Assembly: GCA_028551475.1 (NCBI GenBank)
Contig: CM052355.1
Location: 32,763,580-32,827,579 of the forward strand
Origin: Casuarina equisetifolia
Taxonomy: Eukaryota > Streptophyta > Magnoliopsida > Fagales > Casuarinaceae
Reading direction: 5' to 3'
DNA length: 64,000 bases
The notes beneath the pieces were generated by a model. It worked only from the letters and a program-made list of their open reading frames with translations, ran no database searches and was not told the origin of the DNA. Numbering within the stretch: position 1 is the stretch's first letter; each line of letters opens with the position of its first letter. The position numbers were made by a program, and so were the translations under genes. Shown here piece by piece: positions 24,501 to 35,591 of the stretch.

Positions 24501-26295
24501 TTCTATCCGACCCACTCCTGATCCCATTCCCTCTGATCCTCTTCCTGACCCCACCTTACGACGATCTGGTCGTACTTCACGCCCTCCCATTTGGACTTCC
24601 GACTATCTCTGCCCAACCTTACCATTAGCTTCCTCTACCTCTCTTTATCCCATCTCCAACTACATCTCCCTTACCAATTGCCATCCATCTTATCAACACT
24701 TCATTGCTTCTATATCAGCCATTCACGAACCTGCCACATATCAAGATGCCCTCACCGATCCAAACTGGATAACTGCCATGGAACATGAACTCACTGCCCT
24801 TGAGGCTAATCACACTTGGGATGTTGTTCCCTTGCCCCCTGGTCGTCGTCCAATCGGTTGTAAGTGGGTTTATAAGGTGAAATATCATGCTGATGGCACC
24901 TTGGATCGATATAAAGCCCGCCTTGTCGCTAAAGGCTTCAATCAACGCGAGGGGATTGATTATCAGGACACGTTTTCGCCTACAGCGAAACATGTCACTG
25001 TCCGCCTTATCCTCACTATTGCGGCGGTTCACCATTGGCCTCTCTTCCAGATGGATGTTCAGAATGCCTTTCTACATGGTGATCTGACAGAGGAAGTATA
25101 TATGGACCTTCCGCCCGGATTTCGCACTCAGGGGGAGCATCTTGTATGTTGATTGCGGAAATCCTTATATGGGCTGAAGCAAGCTTCTCGCCAATGGAAT
25201 GCCAAATTCACTAGTGCTTTACTCCGGCATGGTTTTCATCAGTCTCGTCATGACTATTCCTTATTCACTAAAACTTATGGCACCTCCTTTGTAGCACTAC
25301 TTATCTATGTTGATGACATCCTGATAACAGGTAATAGTCAAGTTGGTATCAGCAAACTGAAGGAATTCCTCAACGCCACATTCTTTATGAAAGACCTTGG
25401 TCCGTCCAAGTTTTTCCTTGGCCTTGAAATTGCCCGATCACCGGATGGTATATCCTTATGTCAGCGCAAATACACACTGGAGTTAATATCTGAGGCTGGA
25501 CTAGCTGGTTCTAAGCCATCTGTTATTCCAATGGAGCAGAACAAAAAATTCACAAGCGTAGAATATGATACAAGTTCAAAAGAGACAATTAATGATCCTC
25601 CACTTGAAGACCCTTCAGCATACCAGAGGTTAGTTGGAAGACTCATTTATTTAACTCTCACAAGACCTGACATCACTTTCTCAGTTCAACTTCTTAGTCA
25701 GTTTATGCACAACCCGAAACAGTCTCACATGGAAGCTGCTCTGAAAGTAATCAAGTATTTAAAGGGATGTCCAGGTCTTGGACTCTTTTTTCCATCCTCG
25801 TCCAAGTTTGAATTACGAGCCTTTTGTGATTCAGACTACAGTACATGTCCAATGACGAGAAGGTCTACTACTGGCTTTTGTATCATGCTCGGAAACTCTT
25901 TGATATCCTGGCGCACAAAGAAGCAACCCACTGTCTCATTATCATCAGCTGAAGCAGAATACCGAGCTATGCAAGTTACCACCAGTGAGATAATATGGAT
26001 CATTGGACTTCTTAAAGACTTCGGTTTTTATATGAGGCACCCTGCCTTACTTCATTGTGACAACGAAGCAGCAGAAAAAATCGTGGCGAACCCGATTTTT
26101 CATGAACGAACCAAACACATTGAAGTAAATTGTCACTATGTAAGAGAGAAACTTCAACAAGGCATCATAGCGACACGTCACATCTCAACCAAAGAACAAC
26201 CAGCAGATCTTTTGACAAAAGCATTGAATAGTAAGCAACATTGGCATCTTCTCTCCAAGCTTGGAGTATTTGATTTATTCAAATCTCTAACTTGA
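21538..26295 (+). pseudogene. Copia gag-pol, one frame interrupted by four stops
   Basis: A single reading frame runs from ATG 21538 to 26295 with no frameshift. It is interrupted at TAG 22024-22026, TGA 22543-22545, TAA 22804-22806 and TGA 25150-25152. Gag occupies the first part, ending in a CX2CX4HX4C zinc knuckle (CDHCKKSGHVKASC). Next come the protease ([10 protein letters not shown]), the GAG-pre-integrase motif (LWHRRLGH), the integrase D, D and E residues ([23 protein letters not shown]), the reverse transcriptase ([12 protein letters not shown] and YVDDILITGN) and the RNase H (SSAEAEYRA). Each stop fits one C-to-T or G-to-A transition from a sense codon. The longest open piece, 22834-25149, covers protease through the first half of the reverse transcriptase. 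As it stands no full polyprotein can be made without reading through stops. Confidence 0.93.
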
Positions 26296-26303
26296 GGGGG
26301 GAG
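26294..26303 (+). other. Polypurine tract
   Basis: GAGGGGGGAG sits directly before the 3' LTR and just after the gag-pol stop; it primes plus-strand synthesis in copia elements. Confidence 0.85.
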
Positions 26304-26529
26304 TGTTAATGAATATGAAGGCTACCAACAATGTTGCCGTTATTAGTACTTAGAAATCTAGAATATTCCATGTATATTCTCCTTATAATCTTCATGTAAT
26401 TGATGTAATTATTTTCATTCCATATTTAGATTAGACTTTAGCCTATTAATATCGGGCTCCTATTGTACATGAGATATAACTGAGTAATAGAGAATCATTC
26501 ACAAACTCTGAGTATTTCACTTTATTACA
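26304..26529 (+). repeat. 3' LTR of the copia element
   Basis: 226 bp, same ends as the 5' LTR, followed by the GATCT target duplication (26530-26534). Confidence 0.95.
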
Positions 26530-26789
26530 GATCTACAGTGAAAGAAACATGTATTAATTAAAGATTTTGGCAATAATAAGCTCTCCTTTATGCATGCCTT
26601 CCAATAAAGATCAAATTTACAGGATATTTAACATTTGCAAATGGGAACTCTATATCTGCAAATATGTGATATGAGGCAACCTCAACTCTGAAGGTTTTGC
26701 AAATGTAGCTTTTGGATCAGCAATAGAGATGTTCTTCCGGGTAAGAGTGGGACTAGGGTAACAGTTATTCCAGCTCTCTCGAAAACATT

Positions 26790-26927
26790 ATGGCAAAGAA
26801 GAGCAAAGTTTCAAAACCCTCCCCTCGCTCTACAGACGAACTGAAGGAAAAACTTTCAAAATCACCGATTGCTACTTTGAGGAGTAAAGCTTTTGGCTTC
26901 ATGGCAATCTACAGTCCTGGTGAGTGA
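26790..26927 (+). CDS. Short 45-residue open frame, possible first exon
   Basis: ATG 26790 opens a Lys/Ser-rich 45-residue frame (start MAKKSKVSKPSPRSTDELKE) ending in TGA. A good splice-donor sequence (CCTG then GTGAGT, 26920) lies just before the stop, so this could be a first exon whose partners I cannot find. Not recognised. It may equally be chance or a gene fragment stranded beside the transposon. Confidence 0.2.
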   Translation: MAKKSKVSKPSPRSTDELKEKLSKSPIATLRSKAFGFMAIYSPGE

Positions 26928-27082
26928 CTACTCTACGCATATACAAGGAGAAGAAACAAACCCCAGAGAAAATGATGCTGACCGAACAAGTATAGCATCT
27001 CCAGAGAATATTTTTATACAGTAATGATAAATTTTTTCCCTTAAAAAAAAAAAAACAAAGCTAACCACGACATAATCTATAT

Positions 27083-28257
27083 TGCCTGCACAGATGGTGG
27101 CTTGAGTTGCGCTTTTAACTCCCTAACAGCAGACTGAAAATTTAAGAGCGAATTTACTTTTATCGGAAAACTAATGCAAGTAATCAACACAGTTGAAATC
27201 AAGTGTTACACAAAGTTCATAGAACTGAGCTGAGAGAAGCCCATAAGCTACTAAAACTATGGCAGAAAGGCCTAAGATTCAGGACAGCTCAGTAAAGGAG
27301 ACCAGGGGAGAAGATTCAGTTGCAAATTTGTTTTCGTGCATCAGTTAGAGGAAAGCTTGGAATGCCTTCTGATATTCCCAAGGCCAATTCCAGGGCTTAA
27401 CTCACTTTTTCTTTGGTAAAACCAGTAGTTTATTACTCTGTCAGGTCAAAGGAAGCTAGCTCAAGTAAACTGGATTGTGGAGAGGCAGTACTTATTTCAA
27501 TAAATAGGCTAAGCCAGAATCACAAAATTTACCACAGACTTTGCAAGTTAATCTCAAAACTTAGGACATTGCAAGAAGAAAACAAATGAAGACTTGTATC
27601 TGTTATCGTAGGCACAAACAGAACCATTTTGCAAAAGAGCAATCTGAAAAGTTCAGACATCCTAAGTTCATTTAATTTCTGCAACGACTGTCATTTCTGT
27701 TGTTGATATAAAACTCTATCTGAATTTTTCCTCCTCTCTCAAGTATGACTTCTGTTCTGATAAAAAACGAAACTTATAGACACAGAATGACACATACTTC
27801 AAGAAACACGTATGAGAAAAGGAAAAACTTTCTGACCCTTAACTCTGCTATTTCTTGTTCCCGTTTTGCAAATGTTACATTGAATGCAGCTTCCTTTTTC
27901 TTTACTTTTTCTAGCTGATGGCAAGAACAAAACAGGGATGAAATGTACAAAATATATAGTGGTTTTTTATGAAAAAGAAACTTGAAATAGGTGGCATTAA
28001 GTAGTAAACCTCTTCTCCAAAAGACTCCTCGGAGGTTCTACAAAGAAAAGGAACAACATTTGTTTGGGAACACAGGCAGACAATAATCACAGAAGGACTT
28101 AAATTTTAGAACTGCACATCACATAGATAGCACAACAGAAAACAGCTGAACTATTCAAAGGAATGCAAACCAGGAGCAGTCCCAGCAGGAATGAATGCTT
28201 CATTCTGAAATGAAATACGCCACTCTGAATCTCAGATTTTGCAGCTTCAAGCTCAGT
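27083..28257 (-). pseudogene. FIP37 (WTAP-like m6A writer subunit) gene relic
   Basis: Four exon remnants lie on the minus strand in gene order. 28171-28257 gives TELEAAKSEIQ and, after a one-base loss, NEAFIPAGTAP. 28010-28037 gives EPPRSLLEKR, internally shortened. 27837-27910 gives KKKEAAFNVTFAKREQEIAEL. 27083-27133 gives SAVRELKAQLKPPSVQA, then a stop. These match from memory the central coiled-coil part of plant FIP37, the homologue of human WTAP and a subunit of the nuclear mRNA m6A methyltransferase complex. Splice-like borders remain, so this is a fragment of a genomic copy. The N-terminal exons and the long C-terminal coiled coil (normally RRLLLDPAIHEEF onward) are absent. Confidence 0.75.
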
Positions 28258-30040
28258 CTGAATTAATAATCAAATTCAGCATCTATCTGTTCGGAGGAGA
28301 GGCATAATCATATGCTAACTACAATAATTACAAACTTTCCTCTGCTGTATGAACCTTCAACCTTTTATTTGAAACGGTTAGCATTTATAAAATTTGCACA
28401 ATAACATCCTGAATCTCCCGCTATCACTTTCAAATTTTTCTTTATCTGAATCTCCTAAACTAAAGTACTGGATACTCAAGTACTTAATGTATTCAACACT
28501 TGCAATTTAGGGTATGTACAGTAGTTAACAATAAAGTTGCAAATGAAAGTGAAGCAATCAATATTAAAGTAACAATTTACACTATACATTAAAAAGACTT
28601 TGGTGATATTAAAGATTATCACTCTTTTACATTGGCTTAAACCTATAACTACTAGTTTAACATGATAACAAAAGAAAAATCATATTCAAAACCCAAACTC
28701 TACCATATCTAAACATTTCAATTATATATTTCTCATACTAAAACTTATTTGCTGAGTAGTAGTTTGAACTTACATTGTAAAACGGGGAAGAAAAATGTCA
28801 TATATATGATCAAATTCAGTATTTCCTATCAATTTAAATTTTTATGAAAATTGATGATACCACACTATTTAACATTAAATACATCATAAACTTATGTAAC
28901 AGTGTGCCACTTATTATTATAAATCTACTACCCAAAGCTCAATACACAATTTTAGCAATCAATGTCCAATATAGAATGGCCCTATTTATAAATGAATTAA
29001 CTATTTCAATTTATTGAGTTTGATGTCTAGAAATTAATCGACATCTTGCAATTTAAACACAATAAAGAATGGTTAATTGGCCAAATGTTCTTCACTTTAT
29101 GAAATGGATTTCGTAGATATTAGCTTCGGTATAACATAAGCAATTCCAAATTACAGAAGATATACTACACTTTCATTGGAAAAAAAAAATAATCAGGTCG
29201 AATGTTAGCATAAGATAAAGTATATCAATTACTCTAATTTTAATTGACGTTAGATCCCTAAAAATTTAGAGAGCACTAAATTAATTAGTATGTGAATTCT
29301 TACAATATGACAAGAATTTCAATCTTTTAACACAATGTCACAGAGATGTAAGAGATTATTATCATTTTAATATAAAAAGTATCCTTAATTGAATTTAATC
29401 AAATCTCGATAAAGCTAAGTTGACAAAAGGATCGATTAAGAAATTAACTATGACTAACTTACCTATTTATAAGGAATAAAGGCACTAGGTGCATAATAGT
29501 GTTAAAAAAAAAAAAACGGCTGATATACACATATGAAATAATTTGCTTGAATACAGTCTAAAAGTAACAAATTTAATAGAAGGATTGCAAAATGAGACCT
29601 TAACTAACAGGATTTTTATTGCCACATTTAGGACTATATTGTTTTTGTCTACCTCAACACTATAATATAACAAGAGAGTTCAACTTTTCTGTTTCGTTAT
29701 TCTCTTATTTCTGTAATTCTATAATAATATGAATAAGATGAAAACCAATTAGACATCATTGAAGATTGAATAAACTAAAAACAGATTGCACAAAAAATTG
29801 TTCATATTTTAGAGGAGGACTTTATATGAAAATTGATCATTCGTTATAATTTTTTCTATTTTTACTTTCAACGAGCCTTATAAAGTCTTAAGAAATAAGA
29901 AACAAAACCTGAATGAAACAAATAAAATAAGAAAAAGGGAAATGTTATTGCTCATCGGTGAAGGAAGATATTGTTATTAAATAAATAGTAAAAGCCTTCA
30001 AGTCAAGAGAGTGTAGATCTACCAAGGGACAGCGGCATAT
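28258..30040. other. AT-rich intergenic region
   Basis: No gene, element border or RNA is recognised. The right end presumably contains the promoter of the TM9 gene. Confidence 0.5.
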
Positions 30041-30254
30041 TTTGGCTTTTTATTATTTTAGTTACTTTTTATGCCCCGTCTCTAGCGTGCTGCTGTGGCC
30101 TCAGCTTTCCCATTCACAGAAGGTTCGAGGCACTGGACAGAATAGGGTTCGCTCTCTGCTTTCTTTTAACGCTTGTAGAACAGCGAGTGGGAGAGAATCA
30201 GATCAAAGGCTACCCCGTTCAGCGGATCTTTGCTCTGATCGGATCTGGCTGGAG

Positions 30255-30822
30255 GTGCGTTTCCTCCCGTCTTCTTGTCTTTTATCATTTTCTTCAGTAG
30301 AATTTGCTTTTGTTTATTTTGTGGTGCTGTTCTTAGATCTGTGCCATTTCGGTCGTGGTTCCGTTTCGTTTATATCACTGCCTTTGCCTTCTCTTGCTGT
30401 TGTTATTTGATTACTAGTTTTCCTGAGTCTCCGCAATATTTTTTCTAAAAATGAAAAAGAAACTGTTAATGATATGCTTCTGAATTTCCTGACCTGTTAT
30501 TCGGTTTGGAGTGTTTCCATGTCGTAGCAATTGTCTCTGTGTGAGCCAATGGGTTATAGGGATTCTCTTACAAATCCCAAATATTCCTTGTATTATGTAC
30601 TCGTACCATATTCTAGGGATCTGTGTTTTGCCTGGTAGAGAAACCTTGTGTGTCTTCTTAATCATGCGTCAAAGAGTTGATTTGCTTGTCATTTCGTTTT
30701 GAGAGCCTGACGCTCAAATGGTTCCATGTTGTGTAGATTTGGCGCTGAATGCTTCCATTAGAGTAGTGGCTTAGACAGAGATCCATCACTGATTCAAAAA
30801 GATCTACTGTCTTCCCTTTCAG
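30255..30822 (+). other. Intron in the 5' leader of the TM9 gene
   Basis: A donor-like GGAG followed by GTGCGT (30255) and a pyrimidine-rich acceptor ending CTTTCAG (30822), five bases before the ATG, suggest a 568-bp leader intron. Transcript support is not available to me. Confidence 0.55.
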
Positions 30823-30827
30823 TTTCA

Positions 30828-32801
30828 ATGGCTTTATCGCCCCCTACATGCTGGGCTTTCGTCTATGTGATTCTTCTGTTTGCGCATGCTTGCAATGGGT
30901 TTTATCTTCCAGGAAGCTACATGAACATTTATCCCACTGGGAAACCTATATTTGCCAAAGTTAACTCCTTGACTTCCATAGAAACCGAGCTTCCTTTCAG
31001 CTACTACAGTCTCCCCTACTGTCAGCCTAAAGGTGGTGTTAAGAAAAGTGCTGAGAATCTTGGAGAACTTCTTATGGGGGATCAGATTGACAACTCCCCT
31101 TATCAGTTTCGAATGAATGTTAATGAGACTGTCTACCTCTGTACCACAAAGCCTTTGACTGAGCAGGAGGTCAAGCTCTTGAAGCAGAGAACTCGCGATC
31201 TATATCAAGTGAACATGATTCTGGATAACTTACCTGCCATGAGGTTTGCCAAGCAAAATGGAGTTAATTTCCAGTGGACTGGGTTTCCTGTTGGGTACAC
31301 ACCACCAAACAGTAATGACGATTACATTATTAATCATCTCAAGTTCACAGTCTTGGTTCATGAATATGAAGGGAGGGGTGTGGAGATAATAGGGACTGGG
31401 GAAGAAGGCATGGGCGTTATTTCTACTGATGCTGATAAGAAGAAGGCGTCTGGCTTTGAGATAGTTGGTTTTCAGGTCGTCCCTTGCAGTGTGAAGTATA
31501 ATCCTGATGACATGTTGAAACACCAAATTTACGACAATGTTTCACCTGTAAGTTGCCCCACGGAACTTGAGAAGTATCAAATAATTCGGGAGCGAGAGAG
31601 AGTGTCCTTCACTTACGAGGTTGAATTTGTGAAAAGCGATATAAGATGGCCATCCAGATGGGATGCTTATCTGAAGATGGAGGGTGCCAGAGTCCACTGG
31701 TTCTCTATTCTAAATTCACTGATGGTAATCTTTTTCCTGGCTGGCATAGTTTTTGTTATATTCTTGCGGACTGTGAGGAGGGACTTAACAAGGTATGAGG
31801 AGTTGGACAAAGAGGCTCAAGCTCAGATGAATGAGGAGCTTTCGGGGTGGAAGCTTGTTGTGGGTGATGTATTCAGGGAACCAGATTGCTCCAAGCTACT
31901 TTGTGTAATGGTTGGTGATGGGGTTCAGATTACAGGGATGGCAATTGTCACTATTATTTTTGCTGCCCTTGGTTTTATGTCACCAGCTTCACGAGGAACG
32001 CTCCTGACAGGAATGATTATTCTTTATCTTTTCCTAGGAATTGCTGCTGGGTATGTTGGTGTACGTCTCTGGAGAACCATGAAGGGAACTTCAGAAGGTT
32101 GGAGGTCTGTTTCCTGGTCGGTTGCCTGCTTCTTTTCTGGGATTGTGTTTACTATTCTCACCGCACTGAACTTCATTCTCTGGGGCAGCAAGAGTACTGG
32201 TGCTATTCCCATTTCCTTGTACTTTTTGCTCTTGTTCCTCTGGTTCTGCGTTTCGGTGCCACTCACCCTCCTCGGAGGATTCTTGGGGACACGAGCTGAG
32301 GCAATTCAGTACCCTGTGCGAACCAACCAGATCCCAAGGGAAATTCCTGCACGCAAATATCCATCATGGCTTCTTGTTCTCGGTGCAGGGACGCTTCCTT
32401 TTGGAACCCTCTTCATTGAGCTTTTCTTTATAATTTCTAGCATCTGGCTTGGGAGGTTCTATTATGTCTTTGGGTTCCTGCTGGTTGTGCTTTTGTTGCT
32501 AGTTATTGTTTGTGCGGAAGTGTCAGTGGTTCTCACCTACATGCATCTTTGTGTGGAGGACTGGCGGTGGTGGTGGAAAGCTTTCTTTGCTTCGGGATCA
32601 GTTGCGCTTTATGTGTTCCTATACTCCATCAACTACTTGGTCTTTGATCTGCAGAGTTTGAGTGGGCCGGTGTCCGCTATACTATATCTCGGCTATTCAT
32701 TGATCATGGCAGTTGCAATCATGTTGTCGACCGGAGCCATTGGCTTCCTCATGTCTTTTTACTTCGTTCACTACCTGTTCTCATCCGTAAAAATTGATTG
32801 A
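30828..32801 (+). CDS. TMN11: Transmembrane 9 superfamily protein (endomembrane protein 70 type)
   Basis: A single uninterrupted exon encodes 657 residues, the normal size for the family. Residues 1-24 form a signal peptide ending near CNG, followed by the mature start FYLPGSY. The lumenal domain includes VNSLTSIETELPFSYYSLPYC, ENLGELLMGDQIDNS and YQVNMILDNLP. From about residue 290 there are nine hydrophobic segments. The last residues, SSVKID, carry the C-terminal K-x-D/E signal that binds COPI and keeps TM9 proteins in the Golgi. The N-terminal half is of the Arabidopsis TMN11/12 type rather than the TMN8 type, from memory; the exact member is uncertain. The family is linked to Golgi protein sorting and cell adhesion or copper phenotypes. 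The gene is convergent with LHCA3, with about 720 bp between the two stops. Confidence 0.93.
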   Translation: MALSPPTCWAFVYVILLFAHACNGFYLPGSYMNIYPTGKPIFAKVNSLTSIETELPFSYYSLPYCQPKGGVKKSAENLGELLMGDQIDNSPYQFRMNVNETVYLCTTKPLTEQEVKLLKQRTRDLYQVNMILDNLPAMRFAKQNGVNFQWTGFPVGYTPPNSNDDYIINHLKFTVLVHEYEGRGVEIIGTGEEGMGVISTDADKKKASGFEIVGFQVVPCSVKYNPDDMLKHQIYDNVSPVSCPTELEKYQIIRERERVSFTYEVEFVKSDIRWPSRWDAYLKMEGARVHWFSILNSLMVIFFLAGIVFVIFLRTVRRDLTRYEELDKEAQAQMNEELSGWKLVVGDVFREPDCSKLLCVMVGDGVQITGMAIVTIIFAALGFMSPASRGTLLTGMIILYLFLGIAAGYVGVRLWRTMKGTSEGWRSVSWSVACFFSGIVFTILTALNFILWGSKSTGAIPISLYFLLLFLWFCVSVPLTLLGGFLGTRAEAIQYPVRTNQIPREIPARKYPSWLLVLGAGTLPFGTLFIELFFIISSIWLGRFYYVFGFLLVVLLLLVIVCAEVSVVLTYMHLCVEDWRWWWKAFFASGSVALYVFLYSINYLVFDLQSLSGPVSAILYLGYSLIMAVAIMLSTGAIGFLMSFYFVHYLFSSVKID

Positions 32802-33525
32802 AGGGCCTTCTCTGGTATTCTTCATTAGTCGTTTGTAAGAGACTCCGGTATGTGGAAGAGGAAATTTTCTTGCTTTGTCTGAGGCTAATTGGTTACAGAA
32901 CATATTAAGAGGCTCTCAGATGATTTGCGATGCTGCCAAGCCTGTAACATTTTTATGTGCATCTCGAGTTTTGGGGACTATATAATCATACAATCCTCTG
33001 TTGCCACCTTCTACGCCCTGTCTCCTTCTCAGTCGATCTTTGTTTCATCACATTTACTAATTCTGAGGTTCATTTCCATTTTATCTGTTTAATCAAATTG
33101 TCGTGGGAAGTTGTAATTGTTTAGACTTTCTACGTTCTACTCTCTTTCCTTTTTTCAATGAATAGAAAAGTTGATCTGGGTCATTTGTTTGATTTTACCC
33201 TGTTGAAATTGTGCTCAAACCCGGGCTTTGTCTAACAAGATAGGGAGGAAACTCTTGCTGTAGGAAGTATCCATCTGCGTTGGAAGTGGAATGAAATTCT
33301 CGAGTGCCAAAGCTCGTTATTGTTAGCATCTTTCCAATGTTTGGATTGCTTTCCCCAGTTAAGAAGAATTGACTGGAATACTCAAGATAAACGTACCGTG
33401 CTATTTTAAGTTCTTAACATGTCATCTCTTACAGAGTTACAACACATTACTCTAAACATCACGGCTTACAAGAAAGAGCAAGTGTTTGGAATTCGAAGTA
33501 CAAAGGGATATCATGTATAATCATC
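32802..33525. other. Convergent 3' regions of the TM9 and LHCA3 genes
   Basis: The spacer holds the 3' UTRs of the two converging genes. An AATGAATAGAAAAG stretch near 33157 is a possible poly(A) signal for the TM9 gene. No other gene is seen. Confidence 0.5.
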
Positions 33526-34567
33526 CTAGTGGAACTTGAGGCTTGTCAAGACGTTGTTGTTGACAGGATCAGCCAAGTGATCCAGGAGGTTCTGGTAAGG
33601 CCCAACGCCTGTCACAAGACCTTGTATAAAGTAACCCAATATGGCCAACATGGCCAACCTTCCATTCTTTATCTCCTTGAGCTTCAATTCCTTCATGGAT
33701 TTTTCATCCTTTCCAAAGCCGAGAGGATTAAACAAGGGGCCCCCAGGGTAGGCTGGGTCTCCAGAACCCCCCAAATACTTCTCCAGCCCCAAGAAGTACT
33801 GTTTACTCATGGACCCCGGATTGTACCAGTCTTGAAACCTCCTGTGCTCTGCGAATCCCATAAGGGCCATCTCCAGCACAAACAGGGTGTAAGGGTCTGC
33901 CCAGTAATCGTATGTCCCAGCAGGTGGAATAACGCCCGTTTTGAACCAAGGGAGGGCAGTTTCCGCAGGGATAAGCCCAAGCTTCCCAAATATCTCTGGA
34001 GCTATTGCACCCGCTGCACCCAACATGGCAAAACGTCCGTTGATGACCTCTCCATAGGCCAACCACCTGGGCTCGATGAACCCTCCTGTACCTTCAGGAT
34101 CGGAGAGGCCTAGAGGGTCGAATCCAAAGTCACCCGGGAGGCTGTAAATTGTAATTAATTTTTAACAAGTGAATCAACTATGATTGTAAAAGCCTGAGCC
34201 GCATGGAGATGGAAATTTGCGCATGAGTTACCTGCCATCCAAGTAAGAAAGACTCTGCTTGGACGCAAACCACAACTGTCTATCTGCTCCTTGCTGAATC
34301 AAAAACAAATCAAGCACATGAGCACAGAATAAGGTACGAACCTAAACAGGTGGAATACCAAGAAGACGAAGAAGAAGAAGAAGAAGAAGAAGAAGATAAG
34401 AAGAATGAACAAACCTTAACAGGTGGAGTGGATGCTGCCCTTACTGTAAAAGATGCTCTTCTTGCAAAGGTGAAGGGAGATTGGAGTCGTCTTGCTCCTA
34501 GTATCTGTCGGGTGGCCTCCACTGAAGAGGTAAGAGAAGAAGATGACGCTAGTGCTTGGGTTGCCAT
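33526..34567 (-). CDS. LHCA3: Photosystem I chlorophyll a/b-binding protein 3, chloroplastic
   Basis: Three exons (34415-34567, 34232-34293, 33526-34141) sum to 831 nt and encode 276 residues. The first 40 or so residues are a Ser/Ala/Arg-rich chloroplast transit peptide ([15 protein letters not shown] to FTVRAA). The mature protein has the LHC fold: the first conserved helix [12 protein letters not shown] near residues 103-114, the middle helix with [20 protein letters not shown] before it, and the last helix [19 protein letters not shown]. The C-terminus [18 protein letters not shown] is diagnostic for LHCA3. Asn106 in EVINGR stands where most LHC proteins have His; this Asn ligand belongs to the LHCA3/LHCA4 red-chlorophyll site. 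The product binds pigments in the thylakoid membrane at the edge of photosystem I. Intron 1 contains a GAA repeat. A fragment of this gene's 5' end recurs at about 45178-45300. Confidence 0.97.
34366..34396. repeat. (GAA)n microsatellite in LHCA3 intron 1
   Basis: A run of GAA triplets on the plus strand (TTC on the coding strand), within about 50 bp of the exon 1 donor. Confidence 0.85.
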
Positions 34568-34964
34568 GTCTTGCTTCTCTCTCGGTGTCTACAACGAAGT
34601 AGTGAGCAGGCTGCGAGAAACTGACTATCCAAAGAATGAGATGCAGTATAAGGATCTCGTTCCACTACACACCAAACGATGGAAGCAAAGAGGGCAAGGC
34701 AGAGCCACTAGTTGTGGGCACGGTGGCACTGATTTTTCTGGCTCTTACGCAAGATGACCCCACTTCAGATTAGGCCATGATCTCATTCTCCAACAAGCAG
34801 GGTACACATGGCATTGTTATTCGGATAAGGGATTTGCTGCCTTGCGCTCTCACAGCCAGTTCAATCTCACGTGGCGGGCAGTTTATCATTTTGTGTTGAT
34901 ATGTAGCTGATGTGCAATTATGTGATTGGCTATGTTACAATGCTTAATCCTTTTACAAAAAATA

Positions 34965-35190
34965 ACTTAAAAAGAGAATTAGAACATTTATTGTATATAA
35001 TTCACTTTATGAATTCATAACTTAGTAATATAAAACAATTGTAACATAATGGTTTAGTATTGATCACACTTTCACTTTTGACCTATATTCATAGACTTTG
35101 GTCTCATATTAAAAAATTTAACCTTCTTATACGGCTAATTCAAGAAAATGAATTCTATTGTTAGGCAGAGATAAACAATTAACTTAGAAC
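34965..35190. repeat. Single copy of the AT-rich unit amplified at 45.3-46.8 kb
   Basis: Segments such as CATTTATTGTATATAA, CATAACTTAGTAATATAAAA and GACCTATATTCATAGA recur in the same order in each unit of the array at 45311-46770. Here the unit sits once, between the LHCA3 5' region and the helicase promoter, which looks like the ancestral arrangement. Confidence 0.7.
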
Positions 35191-35204
35191 CTTCAAAGGC
35201 CTTT

Positions 35205-35539
35205 TTTCCGCTCAGTTGAGTGGCTACTGTGGAGCATGTTAATGAACTCGATTAGGTCGAACCCAGCACCAATTTGGTTGGGTCTCCAGGCCTCCATCAC
35301 AAGGCTTAGAGCTGGAAATTCCAAGGTCTTGGTTTTCGAACGATGATGGGGCTGAACTGATTGAAGCCCTGACAGCATTTGGGCTTCGCCCTGATCAAAC
35401 TCAAACTCATGTAATAATAGAATATGCACAAGAGTGCAACATATCAGGGATCCCGTAAATATCTGCGAGACTCCTCCTCCGGCGTCACGCCCCCCAAAAA
35501 CCCCGCTGCCTAAAACCCTAACTCCCCCAGCCTTTAGTA

Positions 35540-35575
<36 letters not shown>

Positions 35576-35591
35576 GTGAAGCATCAAGGCA
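35205..35591 (+). promoter_or_regulatory. Upstream region of the intact helicase gene
   Basis: This segment is duplicated at about 46807-47154, upstream of the expanded copy (shared AATTTGGTTGGGTCTCCAGG and CGATGATGGGGCTGAACT). A (CT)n tract of about 30 bases (35543-35573) lies 20 bases before the ATG. It is absent from the other copy. Confidence 0.7.
35543..35573. repeat. (CT)n tract in the leader of the intact helicase gene
   Basis: About fifteen CT repeats directly upstream of the ATG at 35592. The paralogue at 47155 has only TATATGTCCATC in this place. Confidence 0.9.

Larger units (their letters stand above)
21002..26529 (+). mobile_element. Complete Ty1/copia LTR retrotransposon
   Basis: Two 226-bp LTRs (21002-21227 and 26304-26529) start TGTTAATG and end TTTATTACA. 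By eye they differ at one position (21043 G, 26345 A). A primer-binding site complementary to initiator tRNA-Met follows the left LTR, and a G-rich polypurine tract precedes the right one. Domain order is gag, protease, integrase, reverse transcriptase, RNase H, which defines Ty1/copia. The near-identical LTRs and perfect GATCT duplication indicate a recent insertion, yet the coding frame carries four stops. Confidence 0.97.

Noticed and set aside
24285-24590. Long minus-strand frame opposite gag-pol (Gly/Glu-rich)
   Set aside because: It is antisense to the Pro/Ser-rich linker of the copia polyprotein and has no independent support.
33529-34113. 194-codon plus-strand frame over LHCA3
   Set aside because: It lies fully antisense to LHCA3 exon 3, whose minus-strand product is unmistakable.
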